A stretch of DNA of 64,000 nucleotides, from assembly GCA_947579605.1 (NCBI GenBank), contig OX388316.1, forward strand, positions 17,239,290 through 17,303,289, given 5' to 3'. This DNA comes from Athripsodes cinereus. Its lineage: Eukaryota; Arthropoda; Insecta; Trichoptera; Leptoceridae. Position 1 is the stretch's first letter, and each line of letters opens with the position of its first letter. The notes under the pieces were generated by a model. It saw only the letters and a list, made by a program, of their open reading frames with translations, did no database searches and had not been told where the DNA came from. Position numbers and translations under genes: made by a program. This document shows, piece after piece, positions 11,303-24,378 of this stretch.

Positions 11303-12525
11303 TTATAGGAAAATATTGAAAACTTTAGGAATTTTTATATGCAAACGCAACAGAAGACTAGCGACCATTAACCTCCTTCTTGAAGATATAAAAAGAGAAA
11401 AAGTGCGAATTTTTTGCGGCAGCTGGTTCCACAACCTAGCACCATGAACTGAAAAAGAATCGGTGTAACAGCTCGAATGATGGGACGGGATAACCAGAAG
11501 ATTGTTGGAGGCCGATCGTAGTGGTAGTCCATGAGAGTGTAAAAACTCAAACCTTTCCTTCAGATACAACGGAGTGCTGGGATCAAATAAAACCTTATAA
11601 AGAAGACAATGAGTGTGAACATTTCTGCGTTGAGGAATAGTTTGCCAGCCAAGGCGTTCACGATATTCAGATATATGATCATACTTCTTGAGCCCGAACA
11701 CATATCGAATGCAAGTATTCTGAAGACTTTCCAACTTATTCAAGCCTTCCACCGAGAGATCCAAATAACAGACATCCGCATAGTCAAATAAGGGATGAAT
11801 TAAAGACTGAACCAATAGTTATTTTGTGTCTACTGAAAGGAAATCTGCATTCTCCTAAGCGAATGCAGCGAACCAAATACTTTTTTACTGATCATGTTGA
11901 CTTGTTTCCACCATGATAATTTAGTATCGAAGAATAAACCCAGATTTTTAACAACATCAGAAAAGGGGATAGTAGAGTCATTTAAGACTAAAGATGGTAA
12001 AGGAGCAAGTGAAGTAAGAGAAGACAGACTCCTAGGACTTCCGATAATGATTGCCTGCGATTTGCTTGGATTAACCAAGATTCCATGATATCTACACCAC
12101 AAATTTATATATTCGAGATTGGTATTCATATTGAGAAAAGCAGTATCAATATTATTCAGATCAAAGTGAATGTATAATTGGAGATCATCAGCATAAAGAT
12201 GATAGGCTCCATGAAGATGTTCAGTAATCGGGTTGATGAAGATAGAGAAGAATAAAGGGGACAGTATGCAACCCTGCGGGACTCCCACCCCAAGGCCGAC
12301 CCAATCGGATGTTCCGTCACCTATACAGACTCTCTGCTGTCGGCCCCTAAGGTAGGAGTCTATCCAACGGAGAGCATCGCCAAAAATATTTAGGGCCTCC
12401 AATCGGGCCAGAAGGATATCAAAATCTACGCTATTGAAGGCACTACTAAAGTCTAAAAGTGTCAGCAATGTCAATTGTCTTACCTCCATAGCGGACCTGA
12501 CATCCTCATACGATGGAACCATATT
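11303..12525 (-). pseudogene. LINE reverse transcriptase with catalytic core, frameshifted (jockey/CR1 superfamily)
   Basis: This is the most complete RT in the window. In 12522-11830 the minus strand encodes RT motif A (LLDFSSAFNSVDF), motif B (GVPQGCILSPLFF) and the catalytic YADD box (HLYADDLQLY), followed by a KNLGLFFD segment. A frame break and stop near 11835-11815 separate it from the C-terminal part, which contains HPLFDYADVCYLDL, DHISEYRERLGW and ARLWNQLPQKIR. The copy is truncated 5' near 12525, so the endonuclease and ORF1 are absent. It is inactive because of the frame break. Confidence 0.9.
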
Positions 12526-13116
12526 TGTAAAAAAATGTCGTGTTGGTATGAATGAATAAATGAATAATACCTACATATTATAAAAAAAAATAGATTTATA
12601 AAATAACTATACAAAAATATATTAATTACAGAGGCTAGCTATCAACTTGTTATGAAGCACCTACTGTCTTATTGTATTGCTACTGCAACACCTTACTCAG
12701 AAGATTATGCTTAGTAGAATATCAGATTATAGTTTCAGGAGAGGGAGAAATGCGACAGATCAAATTTTCACACTCCGACAAATATTTGAGTAATGATGGA
12801 AAATCTCCAAAGAGGTTCTTTATTTGTTTGCAGACAGTCGACAAACATACTGGAGAAGTGTAAACCGACATAGTCAAAAAAATACAATGTTGCTTTTTGT
12901 AATAAACATACAAAAAATGATATCAAAAGAAAACTATTTTAAACATCATCTATATTTTCTCAACCATTCTCGATGCTACCCAGGTAGTTGAAGCGTTCCG
13001 CTTTTCCAACACTCGTCCATGACCATTTGCTATGACTCCTTAGTCTGTATGTGTGAAAGTATGCCTGTCAAGTATTGGACTATACAGTCAACACAAATGT
13101 CAACGATGCGACGACA
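12526..13116. other. Intergenic sequence with one unrecognised frame
   Basis: Bases 12722-12860 on the plus strand encode a protein-like stretch (GEMRQIKFSHSDKYLS and onward) that I cannot place. No splice or repeat context supports it. The rest shows nothing. Confidence 0.3.
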
Positions 13117-13305
13117 GCAGGGTTACTCTTGACAAAACTAAACACGATCTTAATCTAGTCTTGATCTTGATCATAAGACACACGAAGAGACTATGGTCAA
13201 AAACACCGCCCTACCGCTAACGCGCGATCGGTCACTTCGTGCGTCATATGATCAAGATCAAGACTAGATTAAGATCGTGTTTAGTTTTGTCAAGAGTAGC
13301 CCTGC
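13117..13305. mobile_element. MITE with long terminal inverted repeats
   Basis: The ends are GCAGGGTTACTCTTGAC and its near-perfect inverse. The arms are about 72 bp with only a few mismatches, around a short spacer near 13190-13230. A target-site duplication is not obvious. It directly abuts the LINE fragment at 13306. Confidence 0.85.
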
Positions 13306-13526
13306 ATGTTTTGAGAATGCCTAATGATAGTTGGCCAAAAAGAGCATTGTTCTTCCATCCGCAGGGGTTCCGTCGGCCTGGGCGTCCCTCTTTCACGATA
13401 CACCGTTCCTATGACAACGATATCAGAGCGCAGGGAATGTCGTGGAAAGAGGTGACGCAATTGGCGCAGAGACGCTCTGAATGGAGGAGGCTGGTTTCTG
13501 CCCTGTGCTCCCGAGAGGAGCGTTGA
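13306..13526 (+). pseudogene. LINE C-terminal fragment (type with GATGATGATG tail), copy 1
   Basis: The plus strand encodes VLRMPNDSW, FRRPGRPSFT, SWKEVTQLAQRRSEWRRL and VSALCSREER, then stops. It is followed by GGGCGATGATGATGATG. This is the extreme C-terminus of a LINE polyprotein; the RT core is absent. It is about 90 percent similar by eye to copy 2 at 14966. Confidence 0.8.
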
Positions 13527-13599
13527 GGGCGATGATGATGATGAGCCCTGCAGGATCAAAATGACTTGACTTAATGCAATACTCAGCAACGAGTTAAGG

Positions 13600-14090
13600 G
13601 CATTATTTTAATCATAATACAGTATACAGTGTACCCACATTAGATAGTACATTGTTCATTGAGGAAAAACATTATTTTACTGTTTATACTGCACATTTAT
13701 ACATTGCATATAGGACTGATTAAGTAATGCTCAGAGAATAATAATAATTTGTTTGTCGCTGCAATGTTACAGATTGGCTGAGAAAATCTATCTTTAACGA
13801 AAAAGCAACATTTATCCCACTGTCTTAAATGATTTAAATAAATGTAACGAATTCAGTTTATAAATATTATATTTTTTATGAGCTTACTATAAAAGATAAC
13901 TAATTGAATTACAAATTGGGCGATTATATATAAACTCTCTTGCTAAAATATCATCCAATCACACATAAACGCTCCTCCCGGTAGCACAGAACAAAAAGCA
14001 GTCTCCTACATTCAGAGCGTATACGAGTATGTGCCAATCCTCTTCCCTCGATATTCCGGTTGCTCTGAATTCGCTGTCTAAAAAGTAATA
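13600..14090. other. AT-rich intergenic sequence
   Basis: No supported feature seen. Confidence 0.5.
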
Positions 14091-14535
14091 ATAATAATAA
14101 TAATAATAATAAACTTTATTGTGCCTTAAAAAAACATACATATAAACAGATTATAAACATACATATAAAGTAGTGTATTGACAAGATGAATAAATTTCAC
14201 GGGGCAATATTTTTGTAGGCTTTTTAGTAAAAACATATTTGTGCATATAAACCCGTAAATATATTTATATATATATAAAAAATCATAGTGCCTACCTACT
14301 ATCTAACAAATAATACTTCATGTAACAAAATAATAAACAATCTTTAAACTATCACGTGTTGTAAATAAGGAAAATATACTCGAAATATATTAATAACAAC
14401 CAACAACGTTCAAATATCTGCAACAACATTTTTTTTTTATTTATTTATTCTTTTTGCACATCATCATTACATAACAGTGTTAACAAAATAATATAAAATT
14501 TTAGAAACTAGGACGATGTGCAGTGGCGAGATAAG
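14088..14535 (-). repeat. LINE 3' tails and (AAT)n microsatellite
   Basis: (AAT)n at 14088-14112 is followed by a CTTTATTGTGCC tail. A second minus-strand tail starts with TTTATTTATTC near 14436 and includes CACATCATCATTACATAACAG. Neither preserves coding sequence. Confidence 0.5.
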
Positions 14536-14654
14536 AAAACAAAATTTAAAATAATAAAACAAAAAAACAGAATGCAAATCATTTGAGATCTTTCAATAAA
14601 AATAATAATCCGAAAGAGTGGAGTGGAAGGAGAAAAGGAAGGAGAAAAAATCCC

Positions 14655-14916
14655 GTGGAGCACCCGGTAAAGAATTGGTCTCCCACTCTTCTGCGTAAGT
14701 TTTCGAGTGTCCTGTAAAAGGCAGGTGTTCGAAAAAAATAAGACATTTTACATCTTAAATTCAGCGTTGAGGTTTGCCACCCATCCTGAATGTCTTGATT
14801 TTATACTGGCACGAAGAGGACAGTTTGTATGTTTCTTACATACAGCTGATCTGCTGGCTACCCCACTTGTGGGATATGCCGTGATGGTATAGTAGTAGTA
14901 GTAGTAGTAGTAGTAT
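14655..14916 (+). mobile_element. Element A, full-length copy 2, with (TAG)n tail
   Basis: It runs from GTGGAGCACCC to GGGATATGCCGTGATGGTA and continues into (TAG)n to 14916. It is nearly identical to the 7100 copy over about 235 bp. The tail resembles the TATAG repeats at the end of the RTE LINE at 58096-58120. Confidence 0.85.
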
Positions 14917-14965
14917 TTTAGGAAATATGTTACACGTATGTATATAGCAATATATGTCTCACTCT

Positions 14966-15147
14966 CAACGTTCTTCCGTCCGCAGGGGTTCCGTCGGCCC
15001 GGGCGTCCCTCTTTCACAATACACCGTTCCTATGACAACGACATCAGAGCGCAGGGATTGTCGTGGGAAGAAGTGACGCGATTGGCACAGAGACGCTCTG
15101 AATGGAGGAGGCTGGTTTCTGCCCTGTGCTCCCGAGAGGAGCGTTGA
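14966..15147 (+). pseudogene. LINE C-terminal fragment (type with GATGATGATG tail), copy 2
   Basis: It encodes FRRPGRPSFT, SWEEVTRLAQRRSEWRRL and VSALCSREER, then a stop and GGGCGATGATGATGATG. It is the same family and truncation class as 13306-13526 but even shorter, and lies immediately downstream of element A copy 2. Confidence 0.8.
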
Positions 15148-15283
15148 GGGCGATGATGATGATGTGTCTCAAGTGATTGAATACGTGCGCTTTAATAAGT
15201 TTTAAAAATTTATAAGGTTGACAGGTGACAACAAAGTCGAATCCTGTTTGATGTGGACCGCAATCCAATGTGATAAAAAAGAA

Positions 15284-15328
15284 GGTCTGCTGGCTACTCC
15301 ACTTGTAGAATATACCGTGATAATATAG
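15284..15328 (+). repeat. Element A 3'-end fragment
   Basis: Short match to GGTCTGCTGGCTACYCCACTTG and the following bases of element A. Confidence 0.6.
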
Positions 15329-15329
15329 A

Positions 15330-16085
15330 AGTTGTAATAGAAAAATAATCATAATTATATCTAGTCATGCAGATTACACTCTCAGAAGCAATAGTGGAGA
15401 ATATTTTTTTTTCTGTTAAAAATGTTACTAAACTGAATGAAAAATTGTGCGTTGAGGCTAAACTGAAGTTCCTTCGAAATGTTTCATGGCCGTGGAGGAA
15501 AATTCAGAACTAGTTTAGTAATAATAAGATAAATTTAATTTATTTTAGGACATACGTTGCATATTTGCATGTATGGAAGGCACACCACTGTAGTTTTACT
15601 AATAGTAATGAGTCTGTAGACAATTAATTATTATTTATTTTATTAAATAACATAACAAGTTTAATTTTTATTACATTAAGGAACAGTATACATTTATTAG
15701 TACCTGCATATTATTATTATGTATTGTAAAAAATCTTTAACAATAAGTTATTTGAAACAAATATTAAATTAATAATAGCAATAATTTTTATTCACGTAAA
15801 TAGACAATAATCATTATATACGATATACATACTAAAATTATACATTTTTATTCAAATTAGAAATAAATCAACATTCATCGATTCGAGGAAAACGTGGAGT
15901 ATTAAATGGAATTGCAATACATTTTCGTAGAAACTCAAATAGAAACTTAGGAGATTTTGATATTTAAATATTCATGCACAGTGAGGTAACACGTTTTAAA
16001 TTTAAACGACATAAGCAAAGAACGTTAGTACCATTTTTTGAATATCCATAACATTCACTGCCATTAATGTCAATATTCTATATTC
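15330..16085. other. AT-rich intergenic sequence
   Basis: No supported feature seen. Confidence 0.5.
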
Positions 16086-16362
16086 TAGGCCAGTGCACCG
16101 CAACCTTTTCTCATGTACGGCACACCCAAATTCTTTCTGCAAATCCGCGGCACACCAAAAGCTCAAATATAAAGGTATTAAATTGATACACAAATTTTAC
16201 AATAATTTTTTCTATGATAATTATTTAATAATAATATATTCTTAATATAATAATTATTCTATAGGATATTTTGAAAAATAATTTGTGTATGACATACAAA
16301 ATGAAAAATTGTACAAATACATTGTATTCGACTCACGGCACACGCGGAGCACTGTTCTAAAC
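16083..16362. mobile_element. hAT-type non-autonomous element (264 bp)
   Basis: It starts CAGTGCACCGCAACC and ends GCGGAGCACTG, hAT-like short inverted ends, with related CGGCACACC blocks inside both ends. The flanks TTCTAGGC (16083-16090) and TTCTAAAC (16355-16362) match at six of eight positions, as expected for an aged 8-bp hAT target duplication. Just downstream, GTGTGGCCAAACTC...GCGGGAGCTAC-like sequence (16370-16440) looks like a second hAT-end fragment. Confidence 0.65.
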
Positions 16363-16449
16363 CTAGCAAGTGTGGCCAAACTCTCATACGTCGGGAGCTA
16401 CTTTTTTTAACAGTATTATGCCCGAGATCGACTTTTTTCTACGTACTAC

Positions 16450-18280
16450 GTATTTAGTAGATGAAACCTAAAACCTAGGTCAAGGCTAAAAATATATTTA
16501 GAAATTTATTTTATTTATCGTATGATCATGCTAAGTACATCAATATAACAATATATGATAATTAAACAGACACTACTCATACATATAAATTGTTCAATAA
16601 AATTGTCAGAGTTTTGTAAAAAATTATACCACATAATTATCGGCGATGCGTTATGGCCACCTCTATTCTAGAGCCTTCACGAATTTCGGACTCACATGAG
16701 TGCCAACCGGAGATAATAATTATGTGAGTATGAACGGGCAAGTTGGAATTATTTTCTTTCATAGGACACCCTAAACTAAAAGAAAAATAGGATTCCAATT
16801 CACTTTTTGAATACCGTATGAGTTTAATGTTCTAAATTTGAATTTATTTATCATAGATGATTTCTATACGGTAGGGTCTAGGATTTCCAAGCGAAAGGTT
16901 CGTCGCTCGATTCCCGCTTCACATGTGCTTTAGCTTCACGATGCAGATTTACGACTTAGTATGAACGTGTTTGAAGTATAATTGGATTTGTAATAATCCA
17001 AGATTATTTTTTAATGTCCCTCTAAATATAAACTGTCTCTGCCTCGATGTATAACACATTACAACTATAACACAACTACATTAATGAATGCCGAAAATTC
17101 ACTCGACAGAAATCACGAATCCTTTGATAACAACACACAGACGTCCCAAAAAAAACTATATTACCTAACATAATGTATCTCCAATACTTAATGCTCTTCG
17201 TTCGTTAAATCTTTAAATCCATTCGCATTTCAGTTAATTTATGTGAGAACGCTAACACATTTTGTTCTTTAAGAGATGTAGATATTATTTTTATTGTGAT
17301 ATGTGTAACTCATGCATGTTTATGAAATAACTTATACTTTTTATGACTCATTTTTAGCTCGTTTGAAAGACCTGTTTCTGTAGTGTAACTTAATTCAAAT
17401 GTATTTGAAGAATTAATCTTGTTTAATGATATTGTGTATTGATAAAATAGAAGACGAACCCATATATCTTTAGGAATAGGTAAATTCAGATGTATGAAAA
17501 ATTTTGTTCCCCTCAATTAGCGCAATATATTTATATGAAAACGCACACAAGTAAGAATTTAGACTGACGAATTAACTATATATGGTAATATTAAGACGTA
17601 CTGTATAATTATTTTTGCTAATTAATTATAACAGAATTTTCTCAGAAATCTCTTTCTAAAATTTTTGTGCATTTTTCCCAAATTCATGGCTTAGGAAAAA
17701 TTTAACCACTCAATTCGACTCGCTGTATGTAGTATCTTATAACAACTAATTCTTTGATAGTATTGTAGTATTCGTTGAGTTTTGATTGTTTCATGTTATT
17801 TTGTGTATAATGTTAATAGTAACAATGGTTTTACTATTTTGTGCACCAGTTTTAAATATCATCCCTTCATATGATAATGTTTTGAAACACGATGAGCTAT
17901 AACTGCTTGACATAAGGTATAACACAATGCATTTTCAATGATATTTTGTTTACTAGGTAGGTAACTACCTGCTTTTTTCTATTTTTTAGTAAAAATGCAC
18001 TTATCGTGCGAAGTTATAACTTTATGGTAATTGAGTTCGAAATGTTATATATAGTGAAAAAGTGAAAAACCTTGGATTGGAATGACCAGAGATCCTGGAA
18101 ACACCATTTGATACTCTATCTGTATTGATTATTTGTTTGTGATGTTAAACATTTTATAATTATATATTTTAATAATCTTATGTTGAATTTCCCAATTTTG
18201 ATGATTTATTGCTAGTTCTGTCTTTTATCAATTAATTTTTAAAAAGTTTTATTGAATGGTTTATATGTATTATATTTATC
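16450..18280. other. AT-rich intergenic sequence
   Basis: A weak tRNA-like B-box (CTCGATTCC) occurs near 16905. I see no coding or RNA feature. Confidence 0.5.
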
Positions 18281-18289
18281 ATACTGTTT

Positions 18290-18450
18290 TTTTATTATGT
18301 ATTGTCCTTTTTTCATGATTACCTACTCCTTGTCTTGTTTAAATGTACTGTCTGTCATGCAATTTCTACAATTTTATTTTATACATGTAAAAGGCTCACG
18401 CCGTATATTGTAATAATAAATAAATAAATAATAAATAAATAAATAAATAA
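18290..18450 (+). repeat. LINE 3' tail ending in (AATA)n
   Basis: ATGTAAAAGGCTCACGCCGT...TGTAATAATAAATAAATAAA matches 29950-30092 and the inverted 2262-2340 copy. Confidence 0.6.
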
Positions 18451-18459
18451 CACTTCATT

Positions 18460-20100
18460 TTAAATTGTATAATAAAATTAATATTTATAATATTTATAAT
18501 AATTGTGACATGTATTTATAATAATATTTATTAATTTTGTTTATTATTTAGTGTTACTATCTCGATAGTAAATATTATTCATTTTATTATTTATAATTTT
18601 CTTAAAGCTATATATTATAACTAGTGGTATCTTATAAGAATCTGGACCATCAACATCTTATTCACAAAGCTCGTTAGATAGGAAACATACTTGTAACTCG
18701 TCCAGCAAATCATCATCACTGTCTGTAGCCTAAAGACTACGGAAGGTGCCTATCGCTTTCAATGCCATATAATTAAATACATAACTGTTTCATACTACAA
18801 TCATTACTTATGGACTTACCACCCATGTACGATATAGAAAACTAAAATGTCATTGATTACTTTTAATTATTGGTATTACGTATGACTCAACCGATCTAAT
18901 AAGTACCGCAGATAATAATTGAATATTTACATCTGTACAATTGTACCTACTACAAGAGTAACATGACTCTTAATCAAATTATGTTTAATTGTCTTCCCCA
19001 AAGGCACAGTGTCGCTGTGTGAGGTGAACATACATAGCGATATACTCCACCAGCTTTAGTGGTAGGTACCGTAGTCATCGAGTTGTCTTTCAATACATGA
19101 AATATTGAACTTGGTTCCTAATTAGTAATAGTTCCATAAAAGAATGATTATTCTGGTAAAATATACATGGTCCTGCGCTTTCCGAAACAGCTCCTTCACA
19201 GATGTTAAACTGATCCAGTTCATTATATTGCGTGGCCACATCAATTATTTCCTATCAAACCCTCTACACCGCTATATTAATTTTTAGTATACTATCCGAT
19301 TTACGTTACAATATTGTCATAGATGTTTATAATAATAGAATTTTGCTCTCTCCTCGATATTACCTTACCATATAAAATGTTAATTATATTCTATTCATTT
19401 GAATAAATTAACGCCGTGAAATAAATTTGTCTCACTGCCGGTTTCATAAAAAAAGATATATTCACTTAAATTGAACTTCTTCGGGTTTCAAGAAAAGCAC
19501 TTCGTGCAGGATTCAACTTGACATCAGCTGGGGCGTTGAAGTGAGCTGCCAGGCTTTGGCGGCGTAGTTATATTGTGGAGATAGCAAGCGTCGATGAATG
19601 CGCTCATATTATAATGACATTTTTGGTGTTCCGAAATTTAACTGAGACGTCAAAGTCTCTAAATTTGTTAATTTATGAAACCTTAATTTTCACTATAAAG
19701 ATAAAGGAAATTTATCTTTTATGAAACCGACTGAGACTAATAACTTCATTGAAGTTAAAAATTATGTATAAGTAGGTACCTATGTAATACTTTCGTGTAG
19801 GCACCTACATGCATCAATAATTAGGTATTTATCTTCCATAATTAATTTGCAAGTACATGATACAGGTAAAATGATAATTGAAAATTATGATAATATTCGT
19901 AGTATTAAAGCAAATAAGGAAATTCGGCGATTAATGAAATGATTTTCCGAGTGATATAAAAAAAATGGTCAATAGACATACTTTATATTACTTATACAAT
20001 AATTTGTCGATTGTTTATTTGTATGACTATTCCAATATTCCAACATTTTATGAAATGGTTTGATCTACGATAAATAAGAAAACTCATCTCCATGTTGAAG
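18460..20100. other. AT-rich intergenic sequence
   Basis: No supported feature seen. Bases 19000-19080 and 19490-19580 are a little less AT-rich but show no open coding pattern. Confidence 0.45.
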
Positions 20101-20111
20101 TATAGTCTATT

Positions 20112-20200
20112 TTTACCACTGCAACATATCCCACAAATGGGGTAGCCAGCAGATTAGCCGCATGCAGTGACAATGCAAGATATCAATAAACATGAAGTTA
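20112..20200 (-). repeat. Element A 3'-end fragment
   Basis: The minus strand reads GCTGGCTACCCCATTTGTGGGATATG, a clear match to the 3' third of element A. Confidence 0.7.
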
Positions 20201-20262
20201 AAATGTCTATTTTATATGTGGATTAGACCCACATATTATTATGTATATTTATGTGCGTTATG

Positions 20263-20591
20263 TATACTGCCCTGCTAAGTAAAAACACAGTAATTACCAA
20301 ACACATATGTGTCAGAATCGCAGACCAAGTTTATAACTAATTTTTTGTGTGTATTTTTCAAGTATCAAAAAACAAACTTTCCAGAGTCGTCACAAATATC
20401 TATTATAAATTAGCTCATTAAAAGGAAGCATATTTCAAAAATTGTTGAATATCTTAGATATTTTTGACAACTGTGGTATGTTTTTTTAATACTTGAAAGA
20501 ATACACAAAAAAGGTAGTTTTAAACTTGGTCTGCGATTCTGACACATATGTGTTTGGTAATTACTGTGTTTTTACTTAGCAGGGCAGTATA
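20263..20591. mobile_element. MITE flanked by TATA (Tc1/mariner-like)
   Basis: The element at 20267-20587 begins CTGCCCTGCTAAGTAAAAAC and ends with its inverse, with arms of about 110 bp. TATA directly flanks both ends (20263-20266, 20588-20591), consistent with a TA target duplication. There is no coding capacity. Confidence 0.85.
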
Positions 20592-20599
20592 GTGATATC

Positions 20600-23500
20600 G
20601 ATATGTCATAACATGCCATATCAAAAAATAATTTATTCAAATATCGTCGCGCGCATCTATAGACGCGCATGTAGGTATGTATAAAACATTGCATTGATGA
20701 TGATAATAATAATAATTACATAATGCATCCTTTCCGTTTCGTTGTGATATTCGGAACACAACATTTTATGAATGAAATGAATAGTTCGTAGAAAATGGCG
20801 GCAGGTACGACTGCAATAGTAATATACCTGCATGCGCATGCGCACACTGGATAACAGTACATAGTAATCCTTTCATTTTTCATTCATAAAAATTCAAAAT
20901 AAATGGGACAAAAGAATAGTAACAATATCTATGATGTCTAAATGTGTGTACAGCTTCACAAAACCATTAGAAGGATATTAACAAACAATCACTTGTGATT
21001 ATTTGTCGTTTTCAAGAAGGTGTTTGCTACAACACAATTGTCAGTACAAAATCTTAGAAATGACCTATAAATTATCATTATTCAAACCTTTCATTATTAT
21101 AATTATATAATATGCAGATTATCCCTTTCTTTTTTCAACTCCTATCCATTCAAGCCTTTTCGGAAGTCATTATTTTCAATAAACTGCCTTATCACCTAAG
21201 TGTGTGTATATAATATTATTGTTTTATTGTTTTTAAATTTATTGTTTTAGGAAGAAGTTTTATAAGTTCCGATTATCATAAATATTTTAGTTTATGATAT
21301 TTACTTAACAAACCCTGATAATTACAATACAACCTGTAGATCCTTTGAAGTTTTTTCTTTTAATCTTATAATATAGATATTCAATTTCAGCTGGAGTAGG
21401 GTTCAGGTACCATTAAAGTGAATAAAATTATGTTATTTTATGTTTAGATTTTCAGGCTCCTTGATATATTATCGTCTATAGGACAATGCTTGATATTGTG
21501 CTTTGCGATGAACTTGCCCTCTGTGTATTGATTATATCCAATGTAGGCTATCTATGTATGGTTTTTGTGTATAATTGTTTGTAATCAATGTAGGTAGGCA
21601 CTCACTATTTTGTATTGTATGAAGAATAAGTCAAACATCTAGTGAATCACTACTCTAATAGTCTTGTAGGTAACTCTGGTTAATCATACCACTGAATAGG
21701 CATAGATATAATAGTGTAACACTGAAGTAGTGTGTCACTGAGGATATAACTTTTTGTAGGTATATGTATCATGTTTCATAGGTAGTTTATTAAGAAGGAT
21801 AAAGATTCTTTAATAATATATTTTTCATGAAATAAAACCCATTAATATTATTTCAAAATGGAATAATCTGTCTTTGGTTTAAATTTTACATCTCATTCCA
21901 CTTTATTTTATTAGGTACATTATTAAGTTAAATTTGTTTGTTGAATAAATTATAATTTCATATGTACAATTTCATAAATTATTAAAATTAACAGTTATTA
22001 TTATTTAACTAAAACTAATTTATTAAATAAAATAATTATAATAATCTTATAAAATTTTCTACATAAGTTTCATCTCTCACAATTACAAGGTTAAATAAAT
22101 TGTTTTAATTTCAGTTAAGGAAGTATAATATGTTCCCGTATCAAAAAGAAATAATGTTTTACATAGATTTCTATGAAAATTATTATAAGTCGGAAAATGT
22201 AAGAATATAACTTGTATTAATTGGAGAAGAGAAAACGAACCTCACAAATAACTTTTTTATCACAGACAATATTAGCAGTTTTACCAAAAAAAAGGACAAA
22301 CACCGTTTTCATAATTTTTGAAAACAATAAAAATAATTAATAGCATACGCACAAATCGATAACAATCCAAAACCGCGACAAAATACTAAAATAGGCAACA
22401 AATATCTCCATCACACAAAAGATATCATCACAGCCTAATAATAAATGTTTGAAAACTTAAGGCATGTATCATAACAGAATAATTTCTCATAAAATAGCAG
22501 CAAAATAATTTGAACAAGTCCTCAATAGTGATAAATTATTATATTACATCATACAAGATATCAAATACTTAAATAAATAATAAATAGCCTCAAGCGATAG
22601 TACTGAAGTTATAATAATTAATTATATTATTACCTATAGTAATAGTAATATTCAATAGAGAGCATCCGAAAGAATCTTCTCTAATTATTATTAAAATTAA
22701 CGCCCCAAAATAACAAACAGTATTATTACAAAGCTGCCACATATAAATACTGAAAGTAATTATTAATATAGGATAATATAAAACATTCATTTAATATATA
22801 ATAACAACATCTTTATACAAAAAATAAATAACCTAATAATATTTAATTTAAACATCATCATCTAAAACTAGTTAATTACGCACACAATCAATACATAAAA
22901 TGTCTACCATACTAAATATTTAACACTAGACACACAACATGCATAGGTACAACGAGAGTCGAATAGATAAACAAGAGATATAATTTAATTACCATACGGG
23001 ATGTATTTGTAATATAACCGAATACTATCAGCATTTTTTATATTACATTCATACTGAATTCATTTTAAATTTCTTTAATTCCATACAATAAAATATGAAT
23101 TTCTTAAAATATAATATATTTAATCTCAAAGAGTTTAACGTATGTAAAAGCCCTCCTCAATTATATTTATCAATAATAAATATTAGGTTTAAATATTCAA
23201 TAATGTATAATATACTTTTAAGGAACCTGCCACAATAAATAATACATACGTGTACCTAAGCTTTACATTCAATAATTTCATTTTTCGTTGTACTATACAT
23301 TTTTCTTATAATATATTATTATCATTACATGAAGGACTAATAATACAATAATAATATTATTAAAAAAACGAATTTCGACTAACGCAATCAGAATTAATTA
23401 TTACTAAAAATCATGGCAAAGAATGGCTCATAAGTCTATGCATTTCATTCGCATTCTCATCTCATAGTTCAGGCAATTCTCTAATAGTAACATATATGAA

Positions 23501-24370
23501 ATAATTACAATTGTATTCATTTTTAACTGATATCGACTTACAAACAATCTGACGAGAAAATAGTAATAACATCTATTTACAGAAATTGAAATTGATCGAT
23601 GATAAAATTCGATGAAGTTTACTTACACATGGAAAAGGAATTATAAATTGATAATATTTAACAATATTTTCATTGCAGTACTTGGCAAACAGAAATTTTA
23701 CTAAATTGTTAGAAAATAACATAATATTTTTAATTGTCACAAAAACTTTGTTGCGATGTCTTTCGTCGAATAAACGGACATACAGACGGCCAATACTTTG
23801 GATATTGTGGGATAAATCACTTTTTGAATTTGACAGTTAAATATATCCGTAAATTGTACCATAAAACTTTTCCGTAATTTTTATCATAAAAGTTTAAAAT
23901 TTCAGTTCTAAAGAATAGCCAAGAATTGTCATCAATGTTTTTTCGGAAAGAATTTTGTATTACAGTTACTGTATCAAAAGTTCAGGTTTTGCCATTTGTG
24001 CAGATAATTTCTTTACTTCTTGCATCATTATAATTCATTATAATCATGAAAATCATGTGCCATTAAATGTTATAAAAAATCGCCTTATTCCATTTTTCGT
24101 AATTTTAAAATGCATTTATTACAGACACGTCGTGTAAAAATACTATTTAATATAATATGAAATTTTGAAGAAATGGTTCCATATGATTTATTCTATGTCT
24201 GCATTCAAAACTTGGATATATCTTTTTTAAATTCATAGTAATATTGATAAATTGTGTTCTCTTTATGTCTGTTGTTTTCTATGCTAATCAGGAAAATGAC
24301 AAATGATGTTTTTATGTTTATAATGAAGATGAATGATGAATTATGCAATCGATTGGGACAAATTGAGATA
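20600..24370. other. AT-rich intergenic sequence downstream of the gene
   Basis: Apart from a LINE 3' tail at 21470-21645, I see no supported feature. Several short frames here look like chance. Confidence 0.5.
21470..21645 (+). repeat. LINE 3' tail (GCGATAAACTCGCCC family)
   Basis: TTGCGATGAACTTGCCCTCTGTGTATTGATTAT and the following bases match 29735-29875 and, inverted, 10139-10318 and 49020-49165. Confidence 0.6.
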
Positions 24371-24378
24371 AAATATTC

